Positions 41,230 through 49,443 of a stretch of 64,000 bases of DNA are shown here, in pieces. Numbering within the stretch: position 1 is the first letter of the stretch; every line of letters starts with the position of its first letter. The notes below the pieces were generated by a model. It worked only from the letters and a program-made list of their open reading frames with translations, searched no databases and was not told where the DNA came from. A program made the translations under genes and the position numbers. Source of the DNA: BOG-908 sp965198825 (GTDB taxonomy: Bacteria > Pseudomonadota > Alphaproteobacteria > Acetobacterales > Acetobacteraceae); NCBI GenBank assembly GCA_965198825.1, contig CBDAQB010000003.1:186001-250000 (forward strand), written 5' to 3'.

Positions 41230-43344
41230 GTGACGCAGTCTTCTGACGGCCGCCGCTTACCATCGCTGCCGCCAACTTTCGATGCCCGCCAAGCCTCCGG
41301 ATACCGCAGCCTCACGAGAAATTCTGGAGTCTGGGCGCTCAACCTGCTCACGGACGAACTCGTCGTATCGCCCAATCTCCACGTCCTCCTCGGGTTTGCG
41401 ACGAACGGGCCGTTCAAAGCGGGCGATTTCTTCGCGAGCTTGCACCCCGACGATCTGGAAGCGACGAGCATCGCCTTCGCATTGGCAACCCACTCGAAGG
41501 TCAGGGCGGTCTACGACGTAAGATACCGCGCCATCGGCAAGGGCGACGGATTGACCCGATGGGTTGCAGCCAAAGGAAGAGCGGTGTTCGACGCTGAAGG
41601 CTTCTGCCTTCGTGCTGTCGGCACGGTATCTCGCATTGACGATGGCGACGACAATGATGAACGGGCGGGTGACGACCGGGCTTCCAACGACGCGACACTT
41701 GCGACGATACTCGACTTCATCAACGACGATACGCCGGATCACGTGGGCGAAAAGCCTGTGCATGATCGCCGATGGTTCAATTACCGCGGCCAAAGGATCC
41801 GTTTTCCAGGCCATACCGTCCCGCCCGTGCTCGAGACGACACCATCAGTATTTTCCGACGCTGAAAATGGCAGGCGTGCCTGGAACATTTTGCCCGAACT
41901 GCTCTCTACTCTGAGCCGGACTGGCATTTTGCTTTCGGTTAATCCCGCCTGGCTGGCTTTGCTTGGTTTGCAAACCGGGGAATTGCTCGGCCAACGATTG
42001 CGCGCCTTCGTGCATCCGGACGACGCCGATGCCATGGCTGCCGCTCTGGCAGGAGCGGTGGCCGCGCATCTGCCGGGCGAGGATATCCGAATGCTGCACA
42101 AGGATGGCAGCTTGCGGTGGATCAGGTGGTCGGTTTCCAGCAACGGCCCCGGCCTGTTCGCGAGCGGCCAGGATAACACCGCCGAGAGGAAGGCGGCCGA
42201 GAACGCAGCCCGTGCAGAAACGTTGCTTCGTCACGACCAGAAGATGGAGGCGATTGGCCAACTCGCCGGCGGTATAGCGCACGACTTCAACAATCTGCTT
42301 CAGGCACTCTCGGGAGGCCTCGAACTGCTCGGCCGGCGGCACGTACATGCGGAGGCTGGGCAGCAACTCCTCCGGCGCGCCGCTGCCGCCATAGAGCGCG
42401 GTTCCATGCTCACCGAGCAATTGCTGTGCTTCTCCGGCAAACAGCATCTCGCTTCACAGGCGATCGACGTGAACGGCTTGATCGCCATAGCGGCCCCCAA
42501 CCTGAGCCGGCTGCTTGAAGGCGCGGAAATCATCTGGACCAGCGATCCGCTGCTCTGGTCTGCCATGGCCGACCCAAATCAGCTTGACGTTGCCCTTCTC
42601 AACCTTCTGCAGAACGCCCGCGACGCGATGCCTGATGGCGGAGTGATCCGCGTCGCCACCAGGAATTTGCCTGCGGACGAAGACCTGCCTTCCGATCTGC
42701 CGCCTGGCGATTACGTGTCCTTCGCGGTCACCGACACCGGTGTCGGCATGAGCCACGACATTCTGCAGCGCGCCATCGAGCCGTTCTTCACCACCAAAGG
42801 CCTGGGCCGCGGGACCGGCCTTGGGCTCAGCCAGGTTTACGGTTTCGCACGCCAATCCGGCGGGACACTGAGGCTCACAAGCGCCCCCGGCCAGGGCACC
42901 ATGGTTGAGGTGCTTCTGCCCCGAGCCCCGCTGCATCTCGCCGAAATTCCGCCCGCGTCATCTGAGCCGCTCCTGCGCCCTAAAACCATCCTGGTGGTGG
43001 ACGACGACCAGGACGTCCGTGAACTGACGGTCGCCGCCCTGGAGGATTGCGGCTACCGCGTGCTGGAAGCCGAGGGAGGTGTCGCTGGCCTGGCCTTGAT
43101 GGATAAAACGCCCATCGACCTCCTGATCGTTGACTTCGCCATGCCTGTTATGACGGGCGCCGAAATGGTCCGGCTGGCAAGGGAACGAAGCCCGGGAACC
43201 GCGGTCATCTTCATGACCGGCTACGCCGACCTCGATGCTTTGCGTGAGTTTGCTGCACCGGAAGACATCATCCGCAAACCCTTCCGTCTCGCCACATTGA
43301 CGGAGCATGTCGCTGCCGTGACGGCCAGGAGTTTGGTCCTTTAG
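41230..43344 (+). CDS. Soluble two-PAS hybrid histidine kinase
   Basis: A 704-aa hybrid kinase, GTG start with GAGGAGG upstream. PAS 1 (about 30-137) and PAS 2 (about 220-325) each have a LHPDD/VHPDD motif typical of PAS_3. HisKA has phospho-acceptor His351 (GQLAGGIAHDFNNLL), the N box Asn462 and the G1 box DTGVGM at about 502-507. FFTTKGLGRGTGLGLSQVYG follows. The receiver has Asp635 (LIVDFAMPVM) and Lys683. No membrane helix is seen, so it is probably a cytosolic sensor. The kinase-receiver core closely resembles that at 23321. No partner regulator is adjacent. Confidence 0.92.
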   Translation: MTQSSDGRRLPSLPPTFDARQASGYRSLTRNSGVWALNLLTDELVVSPNLHVLLGFATNGPFKAGDFFASLHPDDLEATSIAFALATHSKVRAVYDVRYRAIGKGDGLTRWVAAKGRAVFDAEGFCLRAVGTVSRIDDGDDNDERAGDDRASNDATLATILDFINDDTPDHVGEKPVHDRRWFNYRGQRIRFPGHTVPPVLETTPSVFSDAENGRRAWNILPELLSTLSRTGILLSVNPAWLALLGLQTGELLGQRLRAFVHPDDADAMAAALAGAVAAHLPGEDIRMLHKDGSLRWIRWSVSSNGPGLFASGQDNTAERKAAENAARAETLLRHDQKMEAIGQLAGGIAHDFNNLLQALSGGLELLGRRHVHAEAGQQLLRRAAAAIERGSMLTEQLLCFSGKQHLASQAIDVNGLIAIAAPNLSRLLEGAEIIWTSDPLLWSAMADPNQLDVALLNLLQNARDAMPDGGVIRVATRNLPADEDLPSDLPPGDYVSFAVTDTGVGMSHDILQRAIEPFFTTKGLGRGTGLGLSQVYGFARQSGGTLRLTSAPGQGTMVEVLLPRAPLHLAEIPPASSEPLLRPKTILVVDDDQDVRELTVAALEDCGYRVLEAEGGVAGLALMDKTPIDLLIVDFAMPVMTGAEMVRLARERSPGTAVIFMTGYADLDALREFAAPEDIIRKPFRLATLTEHVAAVTARSLVL

Positions 43345-43352
43345 AAGCAAGC

Positions 43353-43374
43353 GTTCTTTTTTTCAAAAAAGAAC
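43353..43374. repeat. AT-rich element, solo B arm (copy 10)
   Basis: Only one palindromic arm of the family (GTTC-T7-C-A6-GAAC) is present, eight bases after the kinase stop. No core or second arm is detectable before the lysozyme gene at 43437. It may be a remnant, or a terminator made from a single arm. Confidence 0.75.
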
Positions 43375-43436
43375 CCTCGTTTTCCACGCGCCCAGGTCAT
43401 TCCGTTCATGTTACGTTCGAGATCGGGAGGCCGAGC

Positions 43437-44012
43437 ATGAACTGTAACGATATGACGATGTCACCGCAGGGCCAGCGTTTCCTATACGCCCACGAGGCAG
43501 AGCGCGGCGTCAGCAACCGGCTATACTGGCCAGGCGGAAACAGCGGCGTGACGCTTGGTGCCGGCTACGACATGAAGCAAAGAAGCCGCGAAAATATCGA
43601 CGCGACAATGACCTCGCTTGGCTTGCCTTCCTTCAAAAGCACCGAAATATCAGCGGCGGCGGGTCTGGCGGGTGGCGCAGCCGAAGAATTTGTCTGCGGC
43701 AACAAGGATCTGGTTGATCTCAGCGAAGCGCAGGAACTGGCCCTGATGCTGATAATCTTGCCGCCTTACGAGGCGATCGTCAGAAGCGAGATTCGGATAC
43801 CGTTACAGCAACACCAGTTCGATGCGCTAGTCAGCGTCGCCTATAATCCCGGCGGCAGTTTCCGGGATATCGCCGGGCTGATCAACATGGGGCATGCCGA
43901 ACTTGCCTTGACCCGGCTACGAGGCCGGGTCTTTTCAGGTCGTAGGCGGCTTGACGGCCTGGTACAGCGTCGAACCGACGAAACTGTCCTCTTCCAGACA
44001 GGCCGCTACTAA
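43437..44012 (+). CDS. Lysozyme-like protein, pesticin/T4-lysozyme type
   Basis: A 191-aa protein resembling phage lysozymes and the pesticin catalytic domain. FLYAHEAERG supplies a candidate catalytic Glu. YWPGGNSGVTLGAGYDM matches the beta-hairpin with the conserved Thr and Gly, and LQQHQFDALVSVAYNPGGSF matches the helical domain. No signal peptide is seen, and no holin, spanin or other phage genes lie nearby. It may be a domesticated phage enzyme or an exported effector. Genuine peptidoglycan cleavage is inferred from the family. Confidence 0.78.
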   Translation: MNCNDMTMSPQGQRFLYAHEAERGVSNRLYWPGGNSGVTLGAGYDMKQRSRENIDATMTSLGLPSFKSTEISAAAGLAGGAAEEFVCGNKDLVDLSEAQELALMLIILPPYEAIVRSEIRIPLQQHQFDALVSVAYNPGGSFRDIAGLINMGHAELALTRLRGRVFSGRRRLDGLVQRRTDETVLFQTGRY

Positions 44013-44042
44013 AAAGCCCCGGCTACCGAAAGACCCGGGCTG
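44013..44042. terminator. Candidate bidirectional terminator
   Basis: An imperfect GC-rich hairpin (AGCCCCGG and CCCGGGCT) preceded by AAAAA lies between the convergent lysozyme and small secreted peptide genes. The A-run would serve as a T-tract for the minus strand. The stem is imperfect. Confidence 0.4.
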
Positions 44043-44048
44043 ACCGCG

Positions 44049-44249
44049 CTACCAGTGGCGATGCCAGCGATGCCACCGGTGGCGCCAAAACCGGCGGTGA
44101 CCCACGTAAACCCAATAAACCGGCTGCACCGAAGCCGCCGGTGTAGCGACCTCCATGCTGGACGACATGCCAGGCATGGCTTCTGCAGGTGCTGCGATAC
44201 CGGCGACGATCGTCGACAGCACGAGCCCGGAAAGTAAAATCCTACGCAT
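44049..44249 (-). CDS. Small secreted Trp/His/Arg-rich peptide
   Basis: A 66-aa precursor. A signal peptide spans residues 1-24 (LLSGLVLSTIVAGIAAPAEA). The mature peptide of about 42 residues ends in a striking alternation, RRFWRHRWHRWHRHW. No named family is recognised. Similar His/Arg/Trp-rich tails occur in small exported alphaproteobacterial proteins; metal or membrane binding is possible (inference). Confidence 0.6.
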   Translation of the reverse strand: MRRILLSGLVLSTIVAGIAAPAEAMPGMSSSMEVATPAASVQPVYWVYVGHRRFWRHRWHRWHRHW

Positions 44250-44359
44250 CGAGGTCTTGGCCCTTCTTCAACTTAGCCTTGAGGCCTAAGGCATATTCAG
44301 CCGGCGGGTTCCCCACAATCGATCAATAAGGACGATCCCACCGGCTGATTTTGGCAATT

Positions 44360-45025
44360 CTACAAGGAGAGATCCTTGAGGCTGGAAATCACCCGCGACA
44401 GCATGCCGTAGGCAATAGCCTCCTCGGCGCTCATCCAGTAATTGCGGTCGGTATCCTTCGCGACCCGCTCGTAGGTCTGCCCGGTCTCGTCCGCGATGAG
44501 GCGGTTGAGGCGCTCACGCATCTTGATGATCTCGCGGGCCTCGATGTCGATGTCCACGGCAGGGCCGCGCACACCACCCATCGGCTGGTGCAGCAGAAAG
44601 CGCGTCTTCGGTAGACAGAAGCGCCGCTCCTTCTTGCCGGCCAGGAAGATGAGAGCGCCTGCGCTCGCCACCCAACCGGTGCCGATCATGCGGACCGGAG
44701 CCTCTGCATCCACGAAGCGGATCATGTCGTGGATGGTGTCGCCGCTTTCCACATGACCGCCAGGCGAATTGACATAGACGTCGATCGGCTCGGACGAAGC
44801 GGTAGCCAGCGCCAGAAGGCGGCCCGTGACATCACGCGCCACGCGGTCGTTGATGGCGCCGAAGATCAAAACCTTCCTCTGCTTGAGAAGCCGGCTCTCG
44901 AGTTCGTTGATCGGGCTCTGGAGCGTGCGGTTGTCTTCTGGCTCCTTCTGATCCGGACCCAGCGGCTCGGGAACATCGGGATCGGTATCAGGCTCGTCGT
45001 CCATACGCGTGTAATATTGGGTCAT
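44360..45025 (-). CDS. ClpP-type serine protease subunit (paralogue)
   Basis: A 221-aa ClpP-family protein that would form a chambered protease with a Clp ATPase. Catalytic triad candidates are Ser121 (GTGWVASAGALIFLAG), His146 (RFLLHQPMGG) and Asp191 (AKDTDRNYWMS). It differs from housekeeping ClpP in the nucleophile context (VASAG instead of AASM), in an acidic N-terminal extension of about 35 residues, and in a basic KKERRF insertion. No clpX is adjacent. ATG 45025 is chosen over upstream in-frame starts. I call it a ClpP paralogue and give no symbol. Confidence 0.88.
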   Translation of the reverse strand: MTQYYTRMDDEPDTDPDVPEPLGPDQKEPEDNRTLQSPINELESRLLKQRKVLIFGAINDRVARDVTGRLLALATASSEPIDVYVNSPGGHVESGDTIHDMIRFVDAEAPVRMIGTGWVASAGALIFLAGKKERRFCLPKTRFLLHQPMGGVRGPAVDIDIEAREIIKMRERLNRLIADETGQTYERVAKDTDRNYWMSAEEAIAYGMLSRVISSLKDLSL

Positions 45026-45092
45026 CGAGGTGCGGCGTCTCCAGCTACGCATTGGCTGGAAAGTGGGGTAGGCGAGGGCGAATGTCGAGGCG

Positions 45093-45512
45093 TCAGGCTG
45101 AGCGGCCCGGACTCGGCGCCGTGCGAGACTTACGCTTGCGTGCACCGGCGATTCTAGGCGGCGACTCAGGCAGGTCGGCAAGTCCTTTGAGTTCGACCGC
45201 TGGCCGGCCGTCGAACTCGGCCACGAGACGAAGCCGTCCACCCATTTCGCGGAGGTAGGCATTCAACGTGGACAGCAGCATGTCGGAGCGTTTCTCGATG
45301 CGCGACACGTTCTCCTGCTTGATCCCAAGCCGATCCGCCATAGCGACCTGAGTTTGGCCAAGAGCACGGCGCAGGTCTCGCAAGCTCATCTCTCTCGCTA
45401 TCAGCGCGTCACCCCGCGCCTGAACGGCAGCCTGCTCATCGTCGGGCAACTTCAGCAGAAGGTCTTCCAGCGGTACGCCTAGGGTGCTTCCCTTCACGTC
45501 CAACTTTCCCAT
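45093..45512 (-). CDS. XRE-family antitoxin (HigA-like)
   Basis: A 139-aa protein with a helix-turn-helix at about residues 43-85 (LRRALGQTQVAMADRLGIKQ then ENVSRIEKRSDMLL). It probably neutralises the toxin encoded just upstream and binds the promoter. The C-terminus is basic (GARKRKSRTAPSPG). It overlaps the toxin gene by 19 bases. The toxin-first order and the HTH antitoxin fit HigBA-type modules. Confidence 0.85.
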   Translation of the reverse strand: MGKLDVKGSTLGVPLEDLLLKLPDDEQAAVQARGDALIAREMSLRDLRRALGQTQVAMADRLGIKQENVSRIEKRSDMLLSTLNAYLREMGGRLRLVAEFDGRPAVELKGLADLPESPPRIAGARKRKSRTAPSPGRSA

Positions 45513-45832
45513 CGCTGCTCTGCCTTTTTGATCAGCATTTTGTAGAAGCGCGCCGGTGCCACGCCCCGCTTGTCGCCAGCTACCAGCAGAACGGCAATCC
45601 GGCGCCCGTCGAAGGCAAATGCCACACGCCAGACGCCGCCGTCGGCGTTGAAGCGGAGTTCCTTCAGATTGCCGATCTTGGTCCCCTTCAGAGTATCAAC
45701 TGTCGGACGGCCAAGCGTCGGCCCGAACTCGGCTAATAGCCTGGCATGCGCCAGCAGTTCGCCTCTGACAGCGACCGGCATTACGAGCACCTCGTTCGCC
45801 AGTTCGGGATGGAAGCGCACGTCCCATGCCAC
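45494..45832 (-). CDS. RelE/HigB-type toxin
   Basis: A 112-aa protein (GTG 45832 with AAGG six bases upstream; a GTG at 45847 would add five residues). The pattern ELLAHARLLAEFGPTLGRPT, then LKELRFNADGGVWRVAFAFD, then AVLLVAGDKRG, then a C-terminal FYKMLIKKAEQRW matches the phage Gp49-like/HigB toxins. Family members are mRNA interferases. It pairs with the XRE gene downstream. Confidence 0.85.
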   Translation of the reverse strand: MAWDVRFHPELANEVLVMPVAVRGELLAHARLLAEFGPTLGRPTVDTLKGTKIGNLKELRFNADGGVWRVAFAFDGRRIAVLLVAGDKRGVAPARFYKMLIKKAEQRWESWT

Positions 45833-45854
45833 GCAGTACCTTGACACGTCAGCT

Positions 45855-45874
45855 ATATGCGGTCAAGCGCATAT
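45855..45874. promoter_or_regulatory. Candidate operator of the HigBA-like module
   Basis: A perfect inverted repeat, ATATGCG-6-CGCATAT, lies 22 bases upstream of the toxin GTG at 45832. Its position between the toxin and the end of the preceding minus-strand gene suits autoregulation by the HTH antitoxin. DNA binding is inferred from the family habit. Confidence 0.5.
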
Positions 45875-46986
45875 CAGTCGTTAGGCGGATAGGACCCCAT
45901 CAGCCGCCGCTGGTTGAACCAGTCGCGCGCCATCGTCCGAACGCCGCTAGGTCGGGCGCCCCTGCTGCGCATCGCGCGTCCAATGGCAAAAGCCTCGCCG
46001 TAGTGGCGGAACTGGGCCAGGAAAATTTCGCGCAGAGAAGTATCGGGATCCCAGATGTGCGTCGCCTCCGAGCCGACGCCGTTGATTTCGATGATGGCGA
46101 AATCCTCGCCGCGCCGAAGCGAGCCAAGGCTGCGGTAGCGCAAATCGATGCGGCCGAAATGGAAGCCGGGAGTAGCTCGAGCGATGGCGTCGATGCGGGC
46201 GGTCAAAGCCGGGGTGATCTCAGCCTCGCCGTTGCGGAAGATCGAGCCCTTGCAGTGATTGCCGGCGAAGACCAGGCGAACGCGCTCGCCTGCGGCCGGC
46301 ACGGTCTCCAGGCGTTGCGCCGACTGAGCGAGATACAGGCTTTGCAGCCGGCGGTGGCGCGGGTTGGCCTCGATCAGCGCGGCTAGCGTGCTACGGCCAT
46401 CCCCCGTCACGATCGGCGCGTGCTTGAGAGTGACGGACGTGATGCGGCCGACGGGCTCGTCCGGATGCCGCACATAGAAAACGCCGGCTTCTCCCTCATG
46501 CTCCACCAGGGTTTGCAGAACGAGGCGCACGCCGCGCGGAAATGCTGCGAGTGCCCGCTGCAGCGACGCCTCGTCGCGTGCGAGGCGAACCCCGGTTCCG
46601 TTGCAGCCAATGTCCGGCTTGACCACGATCGGCAACGCGAGGCCAGCGGCCGAAAGGGCAGCCTGTGCGCGCACCTCGTCGTTCACGCCGGTCACAAGCG
46701 TGGAGTAGGGGGCGATCCACGCGCGCTCGGCCGGCTGAACCAGATCAAGGATCGCCGCTTTGCTCTCACCGCACAGGCCGCCCGTCGTGATGGTGGGATT
46801 GGCCGCGGTCGGCAGGCTGAAATCGCCGTAACGCAGCCCAAGCGCGATCCACTGCACCACCACCGGCCCATAGGCGAGCCAGCCAGGCAGGAACTCGAAA
46901 GGCGAGACCGCGCGTCCCCGTGGTGCCGGGTCCGCGTCGGCATCGCTGGCGGCGAAAGCACTGGAAACGGTTCCGCTGGCGCTCAT
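45874..46986 (-). CDS. ATP-grasp protein translated with a DedA protein
   Basis: A 370-aa protein with an ATP-grasp core. LPIVVKPDIGCNGTGVRLAR is the nucleotide-binding strand-loop, and IIEINGVGSEATHIWDPDTS supplies the metal-binding Glu/Asn. The N-terminal third (PFEFLPGWLAYGPVVVQWIA) is distinct. It could be a carboxylate-amine ligase of the D-Ala-D-Ala/RimK type; the substrate is unknown. The start overlaps the DedA stop by one base (TAATG), suggesting linked functions, perhaps at the envelope. Confidence 0.8.
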   Translation of the reverse strand: MSASGTVSSAFAASDADADPAPRGRAVSPFEFLPGWLAYGPVVVQWIALGLRYGDFSLPTAANPTITTGGLCGESKAAILDLVQPAERAWIAPYSTLVTGVNDEVRAQAALSAAGLALPIVVKPDIGCNGTGVRLARDEASLQRALAAFPRGVRLVLQTLVEHEGEAGVFYVRHPDEPVGRITSVTLKHAPIVTGDGRSTLAALIEANPRHRRLQSLYLAQSAQRLETVPAAGERVRLVFAGNHCKGSIFRNGEAEITPALTARIDAIARATPGFHFGRIDLRYRSLGSLRRGEDFAIIEINGVGSEATHIWDPDTSLREIFLAQFRHYGEAFAIGRAMRSRGARPSGVRTMARDWFNQRRLMGSYPPND

Positions 46987-47558
46987 TAAGCCTTTTCCTG
47001 CACTTTCACTGCCAGACGGCCCGCGACGATGATGACCACCAGGAAGCCCACCGCGCCCGCCCAGCGCCACGTGCCCGCCTGCTCAAGCAGGATCTTCCCA
47101 ACCCGCAACGACACCAGGAACAGCGCCGACGTCCAGATCAGCGTGGCGCCGACAGCCGCCAGGGTGAACTTCGTCAGGTTCACGCCGAGGAAACCGCAGG
47201 TCGTGTAGGTAGGCAGACGCGCGCCTGGCAGGAAGCGGCTGATGAAAACCACCTTGAAGACGTGGCGGTCGAGCCACGCCCGCCCGCGTTCCTGTCGCGG
47301 CGCCGGAACAAGGCGTCGCGCCCAGGGGAAAGCCGCTGCCAGATGGCCGAGACCGTAGAGGCCAAGGTCGCCAAGCACGATGCCCAGGTAGAGCGAAACC
47401 AGCGCTACCGGAAAAGGCACCATGCCGCTCTGCACGCTCAGGGCGGCCGCCGCGGTGGCCGCATCCTCGAGGATGAACGTGCCAAGGATGATCGCACCCC
47501 CCTGCAAAAGGGGCGATTGGCCAGCGTCCTGAAGAAGGTGGGAGACCGAGAAATCCAT
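46986..47558 (-). CDS. DedA/SNARE-associated family membrane protein
   Basis: A 190-aa polytopic inner-membrane protein. FILEDAATAAAALSV is the DedA E-D motif. GDLGLYGLGHLAAAFPWARR and FISRFLPGARLPTYTTCGFL contain the conserved Arg-rich F-x-R-x-x-P-G-x-R motif. DedA proteins flip undecaprenyl phosphate or phosphatidylethanolamine. The start may be 47558 or seven residues earlier at 47579. It shares an overlap with the ATP-grasp gene. Confidence 0.9.
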   Translation of the reverse strand: MDFSVSHLLQDAGQSPLLQGGAIILGTFILEDAATAAAALSVQSGMVPFPVALVSLYLGIVLGDLGLYGLGHLAAAFPWARRLVPAPRQERGRAWLDRHVFKVVFISRFLPGARLPTYTTCGFLGVNLTKFTLAAVGATLIWTSALFLVSLRVGKILLEQAGTWRWAGAVGFLVVIIVAGRLAVKVQEKA

Positions 47559-47670
47559 CAACGCGCCTGAATGCGGCAAGCGCGCGAGGGTGCCGCCGGC
47601 GTGCTGCTATCGGCCCGGATGTCGAAAAGTTCTGCGGTGGTGTCCAAGCGCGCCATTTTGCGTGGCTGCT

Positions 47671-48414
47671 CTAGCCTTCCAGCAGAAGCTCCGCCAGCCT
47701 TGCCCTTGCCGCGAGATCCAGCCCGATCGCCTGTTCCAGGTAGGAATCCATCGATCCATAGGCTTCCCGGACCGCCTCGAAGGCAGCCGTCAGCAAATCG
47801 AGATGCGCGCCAAGCAGGATGTCCTTTACCGCTGGCGGAAGGTCGAAGTTGCTGGCGATTTCGCGCCGCCACTGTTCATTGGTGGCCAGATAATCGGCCG
47901 CCACATCGTCCCATCCCACTCCAAGTGCCGTGAGCACCAGGGCACTGCCAAAACCCGTCCGGTCCTTCCCCGCCGAGCAATGCAGCAGAAGCGGCAAGCC
48001 GCCGGGCGCCATGATCTGCTCGAATAGCCGGCGATATTGCGGATAACTGACGAGCGCGTAGGCCTCGTAAGCCTGACGCAGCAGGGCCCGCATGTCGTCG
48101 CCAGTCATGTGGCCGCTGACCTGCCCGGTGCGCAGAATATCCTTCAGCCCTGCGCCGACAGAGGGTTCGATGGGGAAGTGCAGGTCGTGGGTGACCGCGA
48201 GCCCGACAGGCGTCGTTTCGCGCTCACGAACCCCCCTGAGGTCGCACACCGACCGCAGGCCGAGCGCCGCAATAGTGGCAACATCGTCTTCGGTGAGCGC
48301 CACCAGGGCGGGTGCACGGAACAGCAGGCCGTGTTTGGTGCGCCGGCCATCGGTCGTGGGCAGTCCGCCCAGATCCCGCAGGTTCGAGGCGCCCTGCAGG
48401 GAAATCGCGGTCAT
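47671..48414 (-). CDS. Tyrosine/serine protein phosphatase (DSP-like)
   Basis: A 247-aa phosphatase of the Y_phosphatase3 type. The signature HCSAGKDRTG has catalytic Cys146 and Arg152. The N-terminal NLRDLGGLPTTDGRRTKHGL is a family hallmark (FRDVGG-like). Relatives act on tyrosine-phosphorylated proteins or phosphoinositides. It lies 13 bases downstream of infC on the same strand, so it may be cotranscribed. Confidence 0.9.
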   Translation of the reverse strand: MTAISLQGASNLRDLGGLPTTDGRRTKHGLLFRAPALVALTEDDVATIAALGLRSVCDLRGVRERETTPVGLAVTHDLHFPIEPSVGAGLKDILRTGQVSGHMTGDDMRALLRQAYEAYALVSYPQYRRLFEQIMAPGGLPLLLHCSAGKDRTGFGSALVLTALGVGWDDVAADYLATNEQWRREIASNFDLPPAVKDILLGAHLDLLTAAFEAVREAYGSMDSYLEQAIGLDLAARARLAELLLEG

Positions 48415-48427
48415 AAAGCGGCCTCGG

Positions 48428-48949
48428 CTATTTGGGGCTCAGCACCATGACCATCTGCCGCATTTCCATGCGCGGCATCTGCTCGACCTTGGTAGCCAGT
48501 TCGAGATCGGTGCGAATACGCTCGAGCACCTTCACGCCGATATCCTGGTGGGCCATCTCACGGCCGCGGAAGCGCAGCGTGACCTTTACCTTGTCGCCCT
48601 CGTCGATGAACGACTTCATGGCGCGCAGCTTCACCTGGTAATCGTTCTCGTCGATGTTCGGACGGACCTTGACCTCTTTAATCTCGATGACGCGCTGTTT
48701 CTTCTTCGCCTCGTTCTTCTTCTTCTGCTGCTCATATTTGAACTTGCCGAAGTCGAGAATCTTGCAGACCGGCGGGTCGGCATTCGGGCTGATTTCGAGC
48801 AGGTCAAGGCCGACGGCATAGGCGCGCAGCAGCGCGTCGCGTGCGGTCATCACTCCCTGCATCTCGCCATCCTGGTCGATCAAGCGGACCTGGGGGACGC
48901 GTATCTCCTCATTCACGCGTGGACCGTCGCGGTTCGGCGACGCTGGCAT
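48428..48949 (-). CDS. infC: Translation initiation factor IF-3
   Basis: IF-3 (173 aa) controls start-codon selection and keeps 30S subunits free. RVNEEIRVPQVRLIDQDGEM opens the N-domain and PPVCKILDFGKFKYEQQKKK the linker. VKVTLRFRGREMAHQDIGVK lies in the C-domain. The start is a plain ATG, unlike the AUU start of E. coli infC that gives autoregulation. Upstream on the same strand is a toxin-antitoxin pair, then thrS. rpmI-rplT do not follow. Confidence 0.97.
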   Translation of the reverse strand: MPASPNRDGPRVNEEIRVPQVRLIDQDGEMQGVMTARDALLRAYAVGLDLLEISPNADPPVCKILDFGKFKYEQQKKKNEAKKKQRVIEIKEVKVRPNIDENDYQVKLRAMKSFIDEGDKVKVTLRFRGREMAHQDIGVKVLERIRTDLELATKVEQMPRMEMRQMVMVLSPK

Positions 48950-49083
48950 GGGGCCTCGGGCTATGGAACTCTCCTATGGAAGTTGCTCAACGGCGAACGC
49001 GGGCTATCCGGCCCGGTGTCGCTCCCTCTGTTGTGGCGTGTTGGTCGCTCGTAATCAAGCAGAGACATCGTCCCTGCAAGCTG

Positions 49084-49443
49084 TCATCCCCCGCCTGGCA
49101 GCAGGCCCCAGAGAATACCGGGTAAGTCGCGCGACGTGTGCAGTACTCGTGCGATCCGCGGCGGTGTCGTGGAGGCATCGTATATCACGACGTAGGGAAA
49201 GCCTTTCAGTGACCAGATGCGGTATCGAGCGGAAAGGAGCGCAGGCGCGAGCCTACCCACCTGCGGCCGGAGACCCAGAAGTCTCGCTGCGTCCTGTATG
49301 GCCTTACGAAAGTTTTGTGCAGCAGGCGGATGGTCCGCCGCAATCCATCGCATCGCTTGCCGGAAATTAGCTTGCGCTTGCGGCGCTAAGACTGCGGGTT
49401 GCCTAAGAACCGGAACCGGCGATTTCTTCGAGAAGCAAGTCAA
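49084..49443 (-). CDS. ParE/RelE-family toxin
   Basis: A 119-aa toxin of the ParE/RelE superfamily. APQAQANFRQAMRWIAADHP is the helical hairpin, and YRIWSLKGFPYVVIYDASTT then ARVLHTSRDL is the family beta-sheet with the terminal H-x-x-R-D. The only in-frame start is TTG 49443, giving a 41-base overlap with the antitoxin. The target (gyrase or mRNA) is not predictable. Confidence 0.85.
   Translation of the reverse strand: MTCFSKKSPVPVLRQPAVLAPQAQANFRQAMRWIAADHPPAAQNFRKAIQDAARLLGLRPQVGRLAPALLSARYRIWSLKGFPYVVIYDASTTPPRIARVLHTSRDLPGILWGLLPGGG

Noticed and set aside
43437..44012. Lysozyme gene considered as a sign of a prophage
   Set aside because: No capsid, tail, terminase, integrase or holin genes and no attachment-site repeats nearby.
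48428..48949. Non-canonical AUU-type start for infC
   Set aside because: The frame begins with a plain ATG at the expected position, so no rare start is needed.
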